The translations under genes were made by a program, and so were the position numbers. This document shows positions 1 through 7,955 of a DNA stretch of 32,868 nucleotides, piece after piece. Numbering within the stretch: position 1 is the stretch's first letter; each line of letters starts with the position of its first letter. Origin of the DNA: Bacteroidota bacterium (GTDB lineage: Bacteria > Bacteroidota > Bacteroidia > Chitinophagales > Chitinophagaceae); contig JAFDXJ010000020.1 in NCBI GenBank assembly GCA_018268015.1, positions 1-32,868 on the forward strand. The letters run 5' to 3'. The notes beneath the pieces were generated by a model, which did not search any database, was not told the origin of the DNA, and saw nothing but the letters and a program-made list of their open reading frames with translations.

Positions 1-1
1 G

Positions 2-97
2 AATGAGTATTCCAATTTTCCTTTCTTTCGTTTTCAGCGTAATTATGGAACGACGATATTTTCTTTTTTTGAAGCCAATAATTCAGCAAGCACATGA
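2..97 (+). CDS. 3' end of an unidentified gene, first in the bioD operon
   Basis: An open frame enters from the left edge and stops at TGA 95-97, overlapping the bioD start in an ATGA arrangement. About 31 codons are visible, rich in Phe and Asn, including FPFFRFQRNYGTTIF. The overlap implies co-transcription and translational coupling with bioD. A biotin gene such as bioF is a natural guess from position, but I cannot recognise the family from this tail. Confidence 0.6.
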   Translation, partial: NEYSNFPFFRFQRNYGTTIFSFFEANNSAST

Positions 98-741
98 CCA
101 CAAATAAACCCATATTTATCTCGGGCATCGGTACGGGTATTGGCAAAACAGTCATTGCGGCCATTGTTACGGAAGCATTGAATGGTATTTACTGGAAACC
201 GGTACAGGCAGGCACTTCAGACGAAACGGACAGTGCATGGGTACAAAAGATGATTAGTCATCCTGAGCAAATTGCCGATGAGACATACCGATTAAAAATG
301 CCGGCATCACCACATATTGCTGCAAGAAAACAAAAGATAGAAATAAGCCTTGATACCATCTTGACAAACTATAAAATGATTGCTGAAAAGTATCAACATC
401 CAGTCATTATTGAAGGAGCCGGAGGGTTATTAGCGCCCTTGAACTCGGTTGCATTTAGTATAGATCTGGCAAAGAAACTAAAAGCAACTATGATTCTTGT
501 GAGTTGCAATTACCTGGGCAGTATCAATCATTCATTAATGTCAGCGAGGATGTGCAGTTATGAAAAAATAAAAGTGGCCGGTTGGATTTTTAATAAACAT
601 TATCTTCATTATGAAAATGAAATTGCACAGTGGAGTGGATTGAATATCATTGGAAAGATACCGGATTGTAAAAAGGTTACAAGCCGCTTTATTCGGGAAC
701 AAGCAGGAAAATTGAAAAGTAAACTGATTGCCCATTTATGA
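94..741 (+). CDS. bioD: ATP-dependent dethiobiotin synthetase
   Basis: BioD catalyses the ATP- and CO2-dependent ring closure of 7,8-diaminononanoate to dethiobiotin, the next-to-last step of biotin synthesis, in the cytoplasm. The 215-residue length fits the family. Visible motifs are the P-loop GIGTGIGKT (residues 11-19), KPVQAG with Lys35 at the expected substrate and phosphate site, and EGAGGLLAPLN from Glu107, which matches the family's EGAGG metal and nucleotide motif. The ATG at 94 overlaps the upstream stop (ATGA), and its own stop overlaps the next start at 738. No other biotin gene is identifiable in the window; others may lie to the left. Confidence 0.93.
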   Translation: MTTNKPIFISGIGTGIGKTVIAAIVTEALNGIYWKPVQAGTSDETDSAWVQKMISHPEQIADETYRLKMPASPHIAARKQKIEISLDTILTNYKMIAEKYQHPVIIEGAGGLLAPLNSVAFSIDLAKKLKATMILVSCNYLGSINHSLMSARMCSYEKIKVAGWIFNKHYLHYENEIAQWSGLNIIGKIPDCKKVTSRFIREQAGKLKSKLIAHL

Positions 742-1307
742 CCAAAAAAGAATTACGAAAAATATTTGGGGAAAAAAGAAATCAATTGACAGAAACTCAG
801 ATTTTGAAATTTGATGATCTATTATTAATACAATTTCAAAAGTTGTTTTTGCCTGATATTCAGTATGTTTTTACTTATATTCCTTTTGCATTAAGACATG
901 AACCGGATACATCACTGACTATCAAATACCTGCAATATTTATTTCCACATATAAAAATAGCCAATCCACGAACAGATTTTGCAACGGGTGAAATGGAAGC
1001 GGTACTCATCCAGGATCATACTGTTTTTGAATTGAATAAGTATGGATTGGCTGAGCCGGAAAAAGGACTGATCATTGAGCCGGAAAAAATAGATTTGATC
1101 ATCGTACCTTTATTAACTTTTGATTTGTCGGGGTTTCGGGTAGGATATGGCAAAGGGTTTTATGACCGCTTTCTTATCCGCTGTAAAAAAGAAGTTATGA
1201 CTGTCGGTTTGAGTTATTTTGAGCCGATTGAAAAAATAGAAGATACCAATACATTTGATGTATCTTTAAAATATTGCATCACACCAGAAAGGGTATATGA
1301 ATTTTAA
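738..1307 (+). CDS. 5-formyltetrahydrofolate cyclo-ligase
   Basis: This enzyme converts 5-formyl-THF to 5,10-methenyl-THF using ATP, returning a storage or inhibitory folate to one-carbon metabolism. The protein has 189 residues, typical of the family. The signature GFRVGYGKGFYDR at residues 132-144 is the conserved nucleotide and folate-binding segment, and EPEKG precedes it. The ATG overlaps the bioD stop, and the 3' end overlaps the lpxK start by 11 nt, so it sits inside a compact operon with unrelated pathways. The family name is secure. I leave the symbol blank because usage varies (fthC, ygfA, MTHFS). Confidence 0.92.
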   Translation: MTKKELRKIFGEKRNQLTETQILKFDDLLLIQFQKLFLPDIQYVFTYIPFALRHEPDTSLTIKYLQYLFPHIKIANPRTDFATGEMEAVLIQDHTVFELNKYGLAEPEKGLIIEPEKIDLIIVPLLTFDLSGFRVGYGKGFYDRFLIRCKKEVMTVGLSYFEPIEKIEDTNTFDVSLKYCITPERVYEF

Positions 1308-2373
1308 TGCGGTTTTTTTAAAAACTTTCCGATTTATTTTATTACCGGTTTCCATCATATATGGTCTGGTGGTGTATATCCGGAATTTTTTATTTGATAA
1401 GAAAATTTTGCGTTCGGTAAAATTTAATTTTCCCATTATCTGCGTGGGAAACTTAGTGATGGGCGGAACCGGAAAATCAACCATGGTAGAATTCCTGGTA
1501 GATCATCTGCGTCATGAATTTCAGTTGGCAACATTATCCAGGGGTTATAAAAGAAGGACAAAAGGCTATATCATGGCTTCTGAAAAGACCGGCGCATTAG
1601 AGATTGGAGATGAGCCTATGCAATTTCATATAAAATATCCCGATATTTCGGTTGCTGTTTGTGAAGACAGGCTCTTAGCTGTGCCCCAGATATTACAAGA
1701 TAAACCGACTACAAATGTAATTATCCTTGATGATGCTTTTCAGCATCGTGCCATTGAGGCGGGGATGAATATATTATTGACTCAATATGGGGACTTATAT
1801 ATACACGACTTTTTTCTTCCAAGTGGAGATTTGCGTGATAAAAAATCTTCTGCTATAAGGGCAAATATCATAGTCGTAACGAAATGTCCGGCCGGTTTGA
1901 AGGAAGATGAAAAAAAAGCTATAGAAAAAAAGCTGCATCTAACGGAACATCAGTCTATATATTTCTCTACAATTGAATATGGTTTACCATATCATATTCT
2001 TAGCAAAGAAGAAAGGCTATTATCTAATCAGGATGAAGTTTTATTAGTATGCGGCATTGCCAATCCCGATCCTTTGAAAAAATATTTAGAAGAACACACG
2101 GCTGTCTACTACCAACAGAATTTTTCCGACCATCACATCTACAGTATTGATGATCTGAAAAACATAGCTAAAAAATTTGCTCAAATACAGTGTACGGATA
2201 AATTGATATTAACAACAGAAAAAGATGCAGTGAGGTTACATAAATTTGAAAGTACGTTATTGGATTTGCCATTTTATGTATTACCCATACGGAACCGGAT
2301 CTTATTCAATGAAGAAGAAAAGTTCATTGCTACACTCCGGCATTATATTACCGGGTACCAAAATCAAGAATAA
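1297..2373 (+). CDS. lpxK: Tetraacyldisaccharide 4'-kinase (lipid A)
   Basis: LpxK phosphorylates the 4' position of the tetraacyldisaccharide-1-phosphate lipid A precursor at the inner face of the inner membrane. The 358-residue protein begins with a hydrophobic anchor (about residues 8-30), followed by the Walker A segment GNLVMGGTGKS (51-61). It then has GDEPMQF (104-110) and LDDAFQHR (144-151), both characteristic LpxK motifs. It marks the organism as an outer-membrane, lipid A-making bacterium. The start overlaps the upstream gene and the TAA abuts the rnr ATG directly, so it is part of the same transcript. Confidence 0.95.
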   Translation: MNFNAVFLKTFRFILLPVSIIYGLVVYIRNFLFDKKILRSVKFNFPIICVGNLVMGGTGKSTMVEFLVDHLRHEFQLATLSRGYKRRTKGYIMASEKTGALEIGDEPMQFHIKYPDISVAVCEDRLLAVPQILQDKPTTNVIILDDAFQHRAIEAGMNILLTQYGDLYIHDFFLPSGDLRDKKSSAIRANIIVVTKCPAGLKEDEKKAIEKKLHLTEHQSIYFSTIEYGLPYHILSKEERLLSNQDEVLLVCGIANPDPLKKYLEEHTAVYYQQNFSDHHIYSIDDLKNIAKKFAQIQCTDKLILTTEKDAVRLHKFESTLLDLPFYVLPIRNRILFNEEEKFIATLRHYITGYQNQE

Positions 2374-4389
2374 ATGCCACGTAAGAAGCATAAAAAACAT
2401 TCTAAAAAAGAAGCAAATATTTTTTTGCAAGGCCGCTTAGACATGACCAGGTCAGGGATTGGATACGTGGTAATTGCGGATAAATCCGGAGATGTATTGG
2501 TGCGCCAGGGCGATTTTCATCATGCATTCCATGGCGATTTGGTTAAAGTTCAAATTACGAAAATAAATGTGTTCACAGGTAAGAGGGAAGGTAAAATTTC
2601 TTCTATCCTGGAACGGAAGCAAATGGACTTTACAGGTGTGATGCAGGTGAAAAAAGGTATTGCTTTTTTTGTTCCTTCATCAGAGAAACAAAAGCAGGAT
2701 TTTTTTATTCCTCCCGAAAATATGCATGGCGCTAAGGATGGCGACAGGGTGATCGCAAAATTTATTCAATGGGATAAAAAAGCACCAAGCCCGGTTGGCG
2801 AAATCACGGCTATATTAAAAGACGAGGATGCCAATGAAGTGGCCATGCAACAAATCATTATAGAAAATGGGTTTACTTTAAAATTTCCCGAGCCGGTTCT
2901 TCATGAAGCAGAGAAAATTCAACATCAAATTTCAAAGAAAGAATTCAACAAACGTAAAGATTGTCGTGAGCTACTCACTTTTACCATAGACCCAATAGAT
3001 GCAAAAGATTTTGATGATGCTATTTCTCTTCACCGAAATGAAAATGGAAACCTGGAGGTTGGTGTTCATATTGCTGATGTAAGTCATTATTTACAGGAAG
3101 GCTCTGCGATGGATAAGGAGGGATATTTACGGGCAACTTCGGTATATCTGCCGGACAGGGTTATCCCGATGTTACCGGAAAAAATATCAAACGATCTTTG
3201 TTCTTTAAGACCCAATGAAGATAAACTTACTTTTTCCATCCTATTTGAAATCAATAAAAAGGCAGAGATAAAAAAAACCTGGATTGGAAAAACGATTATT
3301 CATTCGAATCACCGATTTACTTATGAAGAAGTTCAGGATATCCTTGATCAGAAAAAAGGTTTGCACGTAGATGAACTTTTGGAATTAAACACGATTGCAC
3401 AATTATTGCGCAAAAACAGGTTTGATCATGGAGCCATTAATTTTTCTTCAGAAGATGTACGTTTCAAATTAGATGAACATGCAAAACCTGTAGCAGTCAT
3501 CATTAAAGAGAATAAGGAAGCGCATCAGTTGATAGAAGAGTTTATGTTACTGGCAAACAGAACCGTGGCTTCATTTGTTTCAGAGATTAAGGTCAATAAA
3601 AAACCTGTACCATTTCCCTATAGAGTACATGACACGCCGGATGAACAAAAACTGTTGCCATTTGTTTCTTTTGCAAAAAAGTTTGGTTATCATTTCGATA
3701 TTACCACACCGGAGAAAACTGCCCACAGTTATAATAAAATGTTGCAAGCCAGTAAAGGAAAACCGGAGCAACATGTACTGGAGCAATTAGGGATACGCAC
3801 CATGGCCAAAGCCGCCTATACGACTCAGAATATTGGGCATTATGGTTTGGGCTTTCAAAATTATTGTCATTTTACTTCACCCATTCGCCGTTTCCCGGAT
3901 ATTTTAGTACACCGGATTATTCATTCATTGCTTGAAAAAAAACCACTGCCGGATCAGGAAATGGATGAAAAGTGCAGGCATTGCAGTGCGATGGAAAGAG
4001 CAGCAATGGAATCAGAAAGAGCAGCACATAAATACAAACAGGTAGAATTCATGCAGGAATATGTAGGAGAGGAATTTGATGCAATCATTAGTGGTGTGGC
4101 TTCTTTCGGCATCTTTGCTGAAACGACTTTGCATAAATGTGAAGGGATGATTTCCTTATCTTCTTTATTAGAATATGATGATTTTAGTATGCTTCAAAAT
4201 GATTATTGTTTAGAAGGCAAATATTCCGGGAAAAAATTTCGTATTGGCGATGAAATTCATATTAGGGTCATCGCTGCGCATCTTGAAAAAAGACAACTGG
4301 ATTATGAGTGGGTAGCGCCCTCAATGCCTCAGAGTAAAAAAAATAAGAAGGTTAAATTACAAGGGAAGAAAGGGAAAAAGAATAATTAA
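2374..4389 (+). CDS. rnr: Ribonuclease R, 3'-5' exoribonuclease
   Basis: RNase R degrades structured RNA processively from the 3' end and takes part in mRNA turnover and rRNA quality control. The 671-residue protein has N-terminal cold-shock/OB-type segments, then the RNB catalytic domain with the metal-binding Asp cluster TIDPIDAKDFDDA (D206, D209, D212, D214, D215). HFTSPIRRFPDILVHR lies towards the end of RNB. A C-terminal S1 domain (about 565-645, FDAIISGVASFGIFAE) and a lysine-rich tail that may bind RNA follow. It is shorter than the E. coli enzyme (813 aa) and lacks its long N-terminal extension. The ATG follows the lpxK TAA with no gap. Confidence 0.95.
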   Translation: MPRKKHKKHSKKEANIFLQGRLDMTRSGIGYVVIADKSGDVLVRQGDFHHAFHGDLVKVQITKINVFTGKREGKISSILERKQMDFTGVMQVKKGIAFFVPSSEKQKQDFFIPPENMHGAKDGDRVIAKFIQWDKKAPSPVGEITAILKDEDANEVAMQQIIIENGFTLKFPEPVLHEAEKIQHQISKKEFNKRKDCRELLTFTIDPIDAKDFDDAISLHRNENGNLEVGVHIADVSHYLQEGSAMDKEGYLRATSVYLPDRVIPMLPEKISNDLCSLRPNEDKLTFSILFEINKKAEIKKTWIGKTIIHSNHRFTYEEVQDILDQKKGLHVDELLELNTIAQLLRKNRFDHGAINFSSEDVRFKLDEHAKPVAVIIKENKEAHQLIEEFMLLANRTVASFVSEIKVNKKPVPFPYRVHDTPDEQKLLPFVSFAKKFGYHFDITTPEKTAHSYNKMLQASKGKPEQHVLEQLGIRTMAKAAYTTQNIGHYGLGFQNYCHFTSPIRRFPDILVHRIIHSLLEKKPLPDQEMDEKCRHCSAMERAAMESERAAHKYKQVEFMQEYVGEEFDAIISGVASFGIFAETTLHKCEGMISLSSLLEYDDFSMLQNDYCLEGKYSGKKFRIGDEIHIRVIAAHLEKRQLDYEWVAPSMPQSKKNKKVKLQGKKGKKNN

Positions 4390-4451
4390 TCCTAACTCCA
4401 TTCATTATTACTGAAGCAATTCTTTCTGTTATTATCATTTCAAAAAAATAG

Positions 4452-5495
4452 TTATATACTCGCCATATCAATCACAAACCTATAACGTACATCGCCTTTC
4501 AACATCCGTTCATAAGCTTCATTGATTTCACTCATCTTGATGATTTCCACATCACTCACGATATGATGCTGAGCGCAATAATCCAGCATTTCCTGGGTTT
4601 CGGGCAGACCACCAATGAGTGATCCTGCAAGGCTTTTTCTTCCAAATATAAGGTTGCCTGCCGGGATTTGTGCAGGGGTAGGAGGCACGCCTACACAGGT
4701 CATCACGCCATTTGTTTTAAGCATTGCCAAATAAAAATTATAATCATGTGTTGCGGATACCGTGTCCAGGATAAAATCAAAATAATTTTGTACTGATTTT
4801 ACTTGAGCATCATTACTTGTAAGAATAAATTGATGAGCACCTAATTCTTTAGCATCTTTTTCTTTGGATGGGGTATGGCTTAACATAGTTACTTCTGCAC
4901 CCATGGCTACTGCAAATTTCACCCCCATATGTCCAAGCCCGCCAAGACCAAGAATGCCCACTTTATCACCTTTTCCTATTTTCCAATGGCGAAGAGGTGA
5001 ATAAGTGGTTATACCTGCGCAAAGTAATGGTGCAACAGCTTCCAGTGGAAGTTGATCAGAAATTTTTAAAACAAATTCTTCCCTTGCAACGATTTCCTTA
5101 CTATATCCGCCATAAGTCATACCAGTACCATCTTTGGCAGGATTATTATAAGTGCCTGTACAGCCTTCCAGGCAAAACTGTTCCAAACCATTCCGGCAAT
5201 TTTCACACGAAAGGCAGCTATCTACAAGACAGCCAATTCCGGCAAGATCTCCTGCCCGGAATTTTGTAACCTCTTTTCCAACGGCTAATACCCGGCCTAC
5301 TATTTCATGACCTGGAACAACGGGGTAGGTGGTATTTCCCCATTCATTTCTTGCCGTATGCAAATCACTATGGCATACGCCACAATATAAAATTTCGATG
5401 TGAACATCATTTGCACGAAGGCCCCGCCGGCTTATTTGAAAAGGGGCAAGAGGTTTGTCCGAGGCTTGTGCTGCATAAGCATTTATGAGTGTCAT
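4452..5495 (-). CDS. Zinc-dependent NAD(P) alcohol dehydrogenase (YahK / cinnamyl-alcohol type)
   Basis: A medium-chain dehydrogenase of 347 residues, likely an NADPH-dependent aldehyde reductase. Catalytic zinc ligands are Cys41 (GVCHSD), His63 (PGHE) and Cys159 (LLCAGITTY). Structural zinc ligands are Cys94, Cys97, Cys100 and Cys108. The Rossmann motif GLGGLGHMG starts near residue 183. Overall it matches the YahK/YjgB/cinnamyl alcohol dehydrogenase group; the physiological substrate cannot be read from sequence. It is monocistronic, convergent with rnr and divergent from the isoprenoid-like gene at 5572. A full -33/-7 promoter lies 11 nt upstream of the ATG. Confidence 0.92.
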   Translation of the reverse strand: MTLINAYAAQASDKPLAPFQISRRGLRANDVHIEILYCGVCHSDLHTARNEWGNTTYPVVPGHEIVGRVLAVGKEVTKFRAGDLAGIGCLVDSCLSCENCRNGLEQFCLEGCTGTYNNPAKDGTGMTYGGYSKEIVAREEFVLKISDQLPLEAVAPLLCAGITTYSPLRHWKIGKGDKVGILGLGGLGHMGVKFAVAMGAEVTMLSHTPSKEKDAKELGAHQFILTSNDAQVKSVQNYFDFILDTVSATHDYNFYLAMLKTNGVMTCVGVPPTPAQIPAGNLIFGRKSLAGSLIGGLPETQEMLDYCAQHHIVSDVEIIKMSEINEAYERMLKGDVRYRFVIDMASI

Positions 5496-5506
5496 TTATT
5501 TTCTTT

Positions 5507-5537
5507 CAAATGTAACAGTTAATAAAAAGTGACCAAA
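5507..5537 (-). promoter_or_regulatory. Bacteroidota-type promoter for the alcohol dehydrogenase
   Basis: On the minus strand TTTG (5537-5534) is followed after exactly 19 nt by TACATTTG (5514-5507). This matches the phylum consensus TTTG-N19-21-TAnnTTTG for the primary sigma factor. It is the best promoter in the window. Transcription should start a few bases before 5500, giving a very short leader ahead of the ATG at 5495. Confidence 0.75.
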
Positions 5538-5544
5538 TATTTTG

Positions 5545-5552
5545 TAGGTTTG
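5545..5552 (+). promoter_or_regulatory. -7 box for the isoprenoid-like gene at 5572
   Basis: TAGGTTTG is a perfect TAnnTTTG element with its last base 19 nt before the ATG at 5572. No convincing TTTG -33 is present at the expected distance. It lies only 7 nt from the -33 box of the divergent alcohol dehydrogenase promoter, so polymerases on the two promoters would probably interfere. Confidence 0.5.
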
Positions 5553-5571
5553 GCTTTGTTAAAATAATCGA

Positions 5572-6573
5572 ATGAATTTTATAGGAATGATTCGCATTGC
5601 CTGGAATGTGTATAAAGAAATCCGTATTCAAAAAAAATATAACCAATCCTTTTTGATTCCTTACCTGGATGAACTTGAGATAAAATACCGGGGGCATTTC
5701 CCGGAAGAACAAAGACAAAAAATTTTAAATTATTACGGCATTTTTATCACCTCTTTTCTTTGTAGTAGTTATAAAAAACTTGCCGGTAAAACTCTTAGCC
5801 CGGATGAACGCAAACGGGCAACACTTTTTGGTATCCTTACTCCCGTCGGGGATGATCTTTTTGATTTAGATAAACTGGATGAAGCTTCAATACGTCAAAT
5901 TACATTTCACCCGGAAACTTACGAGGCACATACTTTCTCTTCTAATGTGGCAAAAGAAATTCAAACTTTTTTACTTGAAACAGTGCCGCATCAGGAAGCC
6001 TATATTCAGGCATCTAAAAATGTATTGGATATCCAGGCGGAAACTATTAAACAAACAAATACGGAGACCAGTGAAGAAGAAACCCGGCGCATTACCTATA
6101 CCAAAGGTGCCGTATCGGTTATCATTTACCATCAATGCCTGGATGAGGCTGCGGATGAACAAATGCAGGAAACATTATTTTATATTGGAAGCCTCTACCA
6201 ACTGGGCAATGATATTTTTGATTTATATAAAGATGTACGAGATCATATTTTTACATTGGTAAATACCTGTGCTGATTTTACCCATTTCAAGAAGACATTC
6301 CTCGAAAGGGTAGCCCTACAAAATCAAAAAATTATGATGTTGCCTTTCCCTGAAAAAAATAAAAAAGAATTCTGTGTCATCATGAATACGATCAATGCCC
6401 GTAGTTTAGTGGCATTGGATCAATTTGAAAAGTATCAGTCAACAAAGGGTGGAAAGATTAACTGGTGGCAGGAAGACCGTAAAAGGATGATCACAGATAT
6501 GGAAAAACCTGCTCATTTTTTGAAATGGTTACACTATTGTTATACATTGCCCAAAATGATTTCAACAGTTTAA
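5572..6573 (+). CDS. Putative class I isoprenoid-synthase-fold protein
   Basis: A 333-residue soluble protein with no signal peptide. Two Asp-rich segments are placed as in class I trans-isoprenyl and terpene synthases: GDDLFDLD (D94, D95, D98) and QLGNDIFDLYKDVRD (210-224, with D214, D217, D221, D224). The second resembles the phytoene/squalene synthase QLxNxxRD region. A TYTKGA break (175-180) sits between them, where these enzymes have a kinked helix. The stop codon lies 4 nt before the next ATG, so it is co-transcribed with the DxDD protein. The fold assignment is inference from motif layout, and substrate and product are unknown. It could instead be a non-catalytic relative or an unrelated all-helical protein. 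Confidence 0.55.
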   Translation: MNFIGMIRIAWNVYKEIRIQKKYNQSFLIPYLDELEIKYRGHFPEEQRQKILNYYGIFITSFLCSSYKKLAGKTLSPDERKRATLFGILTPVGDDLFDLDKLDEASIRQITFHPETYEAHTFSSNVAKEIQTFLLETVPHQEAYIQASKNVLDIQAETIKQTNTETSEEETRRITYTKGAVSVIIYHQCLDEAADEQMQETLFYIGSLYQLGNDIFDLYKDVRDHIFTLVNTCADFTHFKKTFLERVALQNQKIMMLPFPEKNKKEFCVIMNTINARSLVALDQFEKYQSTKGGKINWWQEDRKRMITDMEKPAHFLKWLHYCYTLPKMISTV

Positions 6574-6577
6574 ACTC

Positions 6578-7804
6578 ATGCAGAAATATTTATTTTTCAT
6601 ACTTTTTCTTGTGCCTGCCGCTATGGGCTTTGCGCAAAGCAAAGATTCTCTATTGATGCATGATATTATCCGGGATATTGCATCCATGCAGGTTTCAAAG
6701 GATGGAGAATTTTATGCCGGTATGTTTCCCACTTTCCGTGAATGTGGAGGTGCACCACATAATTACCAACCGGATAATAATGTATTTTTTACAGCCATTA
6801 CGGCTTTTTCGTTCAGGAATATGTTGCCTTATTTAAATGAGGGAGATCAGCCAATTGCAACTCAAATTGTTCAAAACATTAAACCTGTTTACCCTTACTA
6901 TAAAAATAAAAACAACGAACCATTTTACAATTTCTGGCCGACATTTTCACCCATAATGCCTCATACCTATTATTTTAAATACTTGAAAAATGTTTTTGGC
7001 CAGGGGGAAGATGCCGATGATAGCGTCATGATTTTGATGACTGATGATAGTAGTGACAGTACAGCTGAGCGTTTGAAAAAACGATTGATTGAGGCAAGTA
7101 ATTTATTCAAACCTTCCCGAAAAATTATTTCTACTTATAAAAACTATCGCAATATTCCGGCTTACAGTACTTATTTGGGTTTGCGTATGACACCGGATTT
7201 TGACTTTGCTGTGCATTGCAATATTTTATATTTCATGTATCAAAAAAAATTGCTCTGGGGTAAACAGGATAGCGCCACATTATCTCTTGTTGAACAAATG
7301 GTTCACAACAGGGACTATATGAAAACTCCTGTATTTCTTTCACCTTATTATGTAAAATCTACTATTCTTATTTATCACCTGGCAAGATTAATGGGTGCTT
7401 TTCATATTCCCGAATTGGAAAAATACAAACCCCAAATCATTGCTGATGCCAAATCTTTATTACCGCAATGCACGAATATCATGGATCAAATTATTTTGCG
7501 TACCTCACTCCTGCGGTTGGGGGATGATGCACCACCATTGGATATTCCTTCTATCTCCGCATTTGAACAGAGCAATCAGCAACAATATGTTTTTTTCCAG
7601 GCCCGTGCGGCTTTTTCATACCCCGTTTTGTTGAAACAAATCTTTCTTCACTGGAGTTACATTTACTATTATTTTTATTGCCCCGCCTATAATAAAACGT
7701 TATGGCTTGAATATCTTGTTGAGAGGAATAAACGAGACCAGGTTTTGAAAATGGGAAAACAAGCTTCTGTGAGTACAGAAAAAAATGATAGCATAGGGGA
7801 ATAG
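6578..7804 (+). CDS. Exported protein with a DxDD motif, possible alpha/alpha-toroid (terpene cyclase-like)
   Basis: A 408-residue protein beginning with a clear Sec signal peptide (about residues 1-20, ending GFAQ/S). Residues 145-149 read DADDS, like the DxDDT general-acid motif of class II terpene cyclases. It is preceded by an aromatic FYNFWP segment (116-121) and followed by DFDFAVHCNILYFMYQ, which resembles helix pairs of alpha/alpha-toroid proteins. It is about two-thirds the length of a squalene-hopene cyclase and is predicted to be periplasmic, unlike known class II cyclases. Glycoside-processing toroid folds are therefore an alternative. It is coupled to the class I-like gene (4 nt gap). 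Expression as a gene is certain in my view; function is not. Confidence 0.5.
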   Translation: MQKYLFFILFLVPAAMGFAQSKDSLLMHDIIRDIASMQVSKDGEFYAGMFPTFRECGGAPHNYQPDNNVFFTAITAFSFRNMLPYLNEGDQPIATQIVQNIKPVYPYYKNKNNEPFYNFWPTFSPIMPHTYYFKYLKNVFGQGEDADDSVMILMTDDSSDSTAERLKKRLIEASNLFKPSRKIISTYKNYRNIPAYSTYLGLRMTPDFDFAVHCNILYFMYQKKLLWGKQDSATLSLVEQMVHNRDYMKTPVFLSPYYVKSTILIYHLARLMGAFHIPELEKYKPQIIADAKSLLPQCTNIMDQIILRTSLLRLGDDAPPLDIPSISAFEQSNQQQYVFFQARAAFSYPVLLKQIFLHWSYIYYYFYCPAYNKTLWLEYLVERNKRDQVLKMGKQASVSTEKNDSIGE

Positions 7805-7955
7805 AAAAGTACCTGATCTTAGTTCCTGGCTTATGTAATCATAGGATCATCCAGGGGAATTGTTGCTGCCTGTTACCATGCATTATTAGATACATTGATT
7901 TTAAAACTTTGACTTTCGAAAAAATATACTTTTAACTATGAAAATGATTTAATGA

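Noticed and set aside
7908..7934. TTTG plus TACTTTTA as a promoter for the decarboxylase
   Set aside because: The spacing is only 15 nt and the -7 box lacks its G. Possible but not supportable.
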